The notes below the pieces were generated by a model, which ran no database searches, was not told the origin of the DNA, and saw only the letters and a program-made list of their open reading frames with translations. Shown here piece by piece: positions 62,470 to 64,000 of a stretch of 64,000 nucleotides of DNA. Positions within the stretch are counted from its first letter, which is position 1. Every line of letters begins with the position of its first letter. The DNA comes from Brevibacillus humidisoli (GTDB taxonomy: Bacteria > Bacillota > Bacilli > Brevibacillales > Brevibacillaceae): assembly GCF_020923435.1 (NCBI RefSeq), contig NZ_CP087263.1, forward strand, positions 4,359,970-4,423,969, given 5' to 3'. A program made the translations under genes and the position numbers.

Positions 62470-63414
62470 ATGGAAGCGTTGGCGTTAGAAAAGAAAGCAC
62501 AGCGCAATGCCGAACTGCGTGAGCGATTGATGCAGTTGAAGAAAGAGAGAAACGCCATCATTCTTGCACACTATTACCAACGGGCTGAAATACAGGAAGT
62601 GGCTGATTATATAGGAGACTCTTTTGGATTGGCACAGAAAGCACGGGAGACGGATGCGGATGTGATCCTGTTCTGCGGCGTTCACTTCATGGGAGAAAGT
62701 GCAAAAATTCTCAATCCCAATAAAACCGTGATTATTCCAGATGAACGGGCCGGCTGTCCGATGGCCGACATGGTTAATGTAGAAGGGCTGCGCAAACTGA
62801 AAGCACAGCATCCAAACGCCAAAGTGGTGGCCTATATCAACACATCGGCCGATGTGAAGGCGGAAACATACATCTGCTGTACGTCGTCCAACGCCAAGAA
62901 AGTAATCGAATCGATTGACAGCGACGAGATCATCTGGGTGCCGGACAAGAACCTGGGGCACTATGTCTCCCAGTTTACCGACAAGAAAATGATCATCTGG
63001 GAAGGGTACTGCAATACGCACGACCAACTCTCGGTACAAGATGTGATGAACCTGAAGCGCGAACATCCGGATGCGCTGTTTGTCGCTCACCCGGAGTGCC
63101 GCCCGGAAGTGGTCGCTTTGGCTGATTTTGTCGGATCGACGACCGGAATCCTCAAGTACTGCCGGGAGTCCTCTCACAAGAAGTTTATCATCGGCACAGA
63201 GGATGGAACGGGGTATATGCTGCAGCAAGACAGCCCGGATAAAACGTTTATCTTTGCGTCCAAATATCTGGTATGCCCCAACATGAAGGTGAACAACCTC
63301 AAAAAATGTGTAGAGGCACTGGAGAAGATGAGTCCGGAGATTTACGTGCCGGAGCATGTAGCAGAAGCGGCACGTGCTTCCCTGGAGCGGATGCTGCAAG
63401 TATCACCCAACTAA
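62470..63414 (+). CDS. nadA: Quinolinate synthase A
   Basis: A 314-residue enzyme that condenses iminoaspartate and dihydroxyacetone phosphate to quinolinate for NAD. A-H-Y-Y-Q-R, V-H-F-M-G-E-S-A-K, H-P-E-C-R and G-T-E-D-G are conserved, and three cysteines for the [4Fe-4S] cluster are visible (C-P-M near 98, H-P-E-C near 200, C-P-N near 280). nadB and nadC, the usual neighbours, are not in the window. Own promoter and terminator. Confidence 0.95.
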   Translation: MEALALEKKAQRNAELRERLMQLKKERNAIILAHYYQRAEIQEVADYIGDSFGLAQKARETDADVILFCGVHFMGESAKILNPNKTVIIPDERAGCPMADMVNVEGLRKLKAQHPNAKVVAYINTSADVKAETYICCTSSNAKKVIESIDSDEIIWVPDKNLGHYVSQFTDKKMIIWEGYCNTHDQLSVQDVMNLKREHPDALFVAHPECRPEVVALADFVGSTTGILKYCRESSHKKFIIGTEDGTGYMLQQDSPDKTFIFASKYLVCPNMKVNNLKKCVEALEKMSPEIYVPEHVAEAARASLERMLQVSPN

Positions 63415-63431
63415 AGAATGACAGGCGTAAC

Positions 63432-63479
63432 AGCCGCCGCACCTTTTCTCGCATAGAGGGGCGGCGGCTTTGTTTTTTT
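63432..63479 (+). terminator. Terminator after nadA
   Basis: AGCCGCCGC (63432-63440) pairs perfectly with GCGGCGGCT (63461-63469), with a run of seven T shortly after. Confidence 0.85.
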
Positions 63480-63543
63480 ATAAGACTTTACCTGTGCCCG
63501 AACTTTGAGGCTCCTTCTCGTGCATCCCGTTTCGCACGATTCT

Positions 63544-63567
63544 CTTTTCCCCTGACGGTTTTTCTCA
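63544..63567 (+). repeat. 24-base segment shared with 5575-5598
   Basis: CTTTTCCCC-W-GACGGTTTTTCTCA occurs here and at 5575-5598 with one mismatch. The copy near dnaX lies just behind the 80-base repeat there. The rest of 63480-63661 holds no gene that I can support. Confidence 0.55.
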
Positions 63568-63661
63568 TGCGGACAGCAAGCACAACAGATACGGATCGCA
63601 GAAAGGTGTGCTTCCGATCCGGCTGCTCTGTTGACTCCATGGGATGTTTTACAAAAAAGAG

Positions 63662-63693
63662 TTGACATTATAGGGTAGGGGGGTATAGTATTT
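63662..63693 (+). promoter_or_regulatory. Copper-responsive promoter with CsoR-like operator
   Basis: TTGACA (63662-63667), 16 bases, TATAGT (63684-63689). The spacer carries TATAGGGTAGGGGGGTATA, a G-tract flanked by TATA ends like the CsoR operator of copZA in B. subtilis. Apo-CsoR there represses until Cu(I) binds. No csoR gene is in the window; assignment is by motif and by the copA gene behind it. Confidence 0.6.
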
Positions 63694-63820
63694 AAGTGTG
63701 ATCACCACTCCTTCGCTGCCATATGGCCCATCTGCGGACGAGTGAAGTCGGACATCATACCAAGCAATCATTAAAAAACAACGCAACAAGGAAAGAATAG
63801 AGAAAGAAAGGGTGAGTGTG

Positions 63821-64000
63821 ATGGAAAAGCAAACCACGCTCCAGATAACAGGAATGACGTGCGCCGCCTGTGCACTGCGTATAGAGAAAGGATTAAACAA
63901 GCTCGATGGCGTTTCAGAGGCCAGTGTGAACTTGGCTCTGGAGAAGGCCTCCATTACGTATGATCCGGCAAAGGTTGATGTGGCTCAGGTGGAACAAAAG
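63821..64000 (+). CDS. copA: Copper-exporting P-type ATPase CopA, N-terminal part
   Basis: The gene runs off the right edge after 60 codons. The visible part is a heavy-metal-associated domain with the Cu(I) site G-M-T-C-A-A-C (Cys14, Cys17), then [12 protein letters not shown] and [12 protein letters not shown] with R-I-E-K-G-L is typical of the CopA N-terminus rather than of the chaperone CopZ. The 131-base leader after the -10 holds no recognised element. The rest of the ATPase cannot be checked here. Confidence 0.82.
   Translation, partial: MEKQTTLQITGMTCAACALRIEKGLNKLDGVSEASVNLALEKASITYDPAKVDVAQVEQK

Overview
The window is a chromosomal stretch of an endospore-forming Bacillota. It carries a long collinear run of the gene order that in Bacillus subtilis goes from the SRP RNA and dnaX to ftsH: SRP RNA, dnaX-yaaK-recR-yaaL-bofA-csfB-tmk-darA-yaaR-holB-ricT-yabA-trmN6-yazA-rsmI-abrB-metS-yabD-yabE-rnmV-rsmA-veg-sspF-ispE-purR-ridA-spoVG-glmU-prs-ctc-pth-fin-mfd-spoVT-yabM-yabN-rqcP-yabP-yabQ-divIC-yabR-spoIIE-yabS-yabT-tilS-hprT-ftsH. 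Strong AGGAGG-type ribosome binding sites, frequent TTG and GTG starts, sporulation genes and a moderately GC-rich composition fit a Brevibacillus- or Paenibacillus-like member of the Bacillales. That placement is inferred from gene order and protein resemblance, not from a search.

Layout. 1-2589: tail of a MATE-like exporter, then an arsenic resistance operon (arsR, arsB, arsC). 2720-5366: a YkuK-type protein, the large Bacillus-type SRP RNA and an orphan PAS-domain histidine kinase. 5469-10049: a dispersed repeat copy, then the replication/recombination block dnaX to bofA. 10062-11856: two lineage-specific genes, a membrane protein and a degenerate UDP-glucose-dehydrogenase-like protein, next to the sigma-G inhibitor gene. 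12169-19416: a long operon-like run from a PLP decarboxylase-like gene to rsmI, covering thymidylate, c-di-AMP sensing, clamp loading, replication control and tRNA/rRNA modification. 19530-22824: an accessory island with an unknown secreted protein and, beyond a terminator, a helix-turn-helix/helical-repeat regulator followed directly by a 47-codon secreted-peptide gene, which together look like a peptide quorum-sensing cassette.

22912-42494: abrB with its Spo0A site, a methionine T-box and metS, then DNA/RNA maintenance, cell-wall precursor, PRPP and translation genes up to mfd and a PrsA-like foldase. A group II intron of IIC character (42500-44385) sits directly behind the foldase terminator and leaves the sigma-G promoter of spoVT intact. 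44573-51627: spoVT to yabR, interrupted by an AT-rich DinB-type gene and a 216-bp inverted-repeat element related to the repeat near dnaX. 51800-61397: spoIIE with a Spo0A-type promoter, yabS, yabT, a split ThrE-type exporter, tilS, hprT and ftsH. 61488-64000: a Cof-type phosphatase, nadA, and the start of a copper P-type ATPase gene behind a promoter with a CsoR-like operator.

The core is housekeeping plus sporulation: Spo0A sites at abrB and spoIIE, a sigma-H-like promoter at spoVG, a sigma-G promoter at spoVT, and Fin and Gin as switches between forespore sigma factors. The most promising undescribed parts are the regulator-peptide cassette, the inverted-repeat element family, the pseudoenzyme next to csfB, and hairpins that can mask ribosome binding sites (ctc, yabS).
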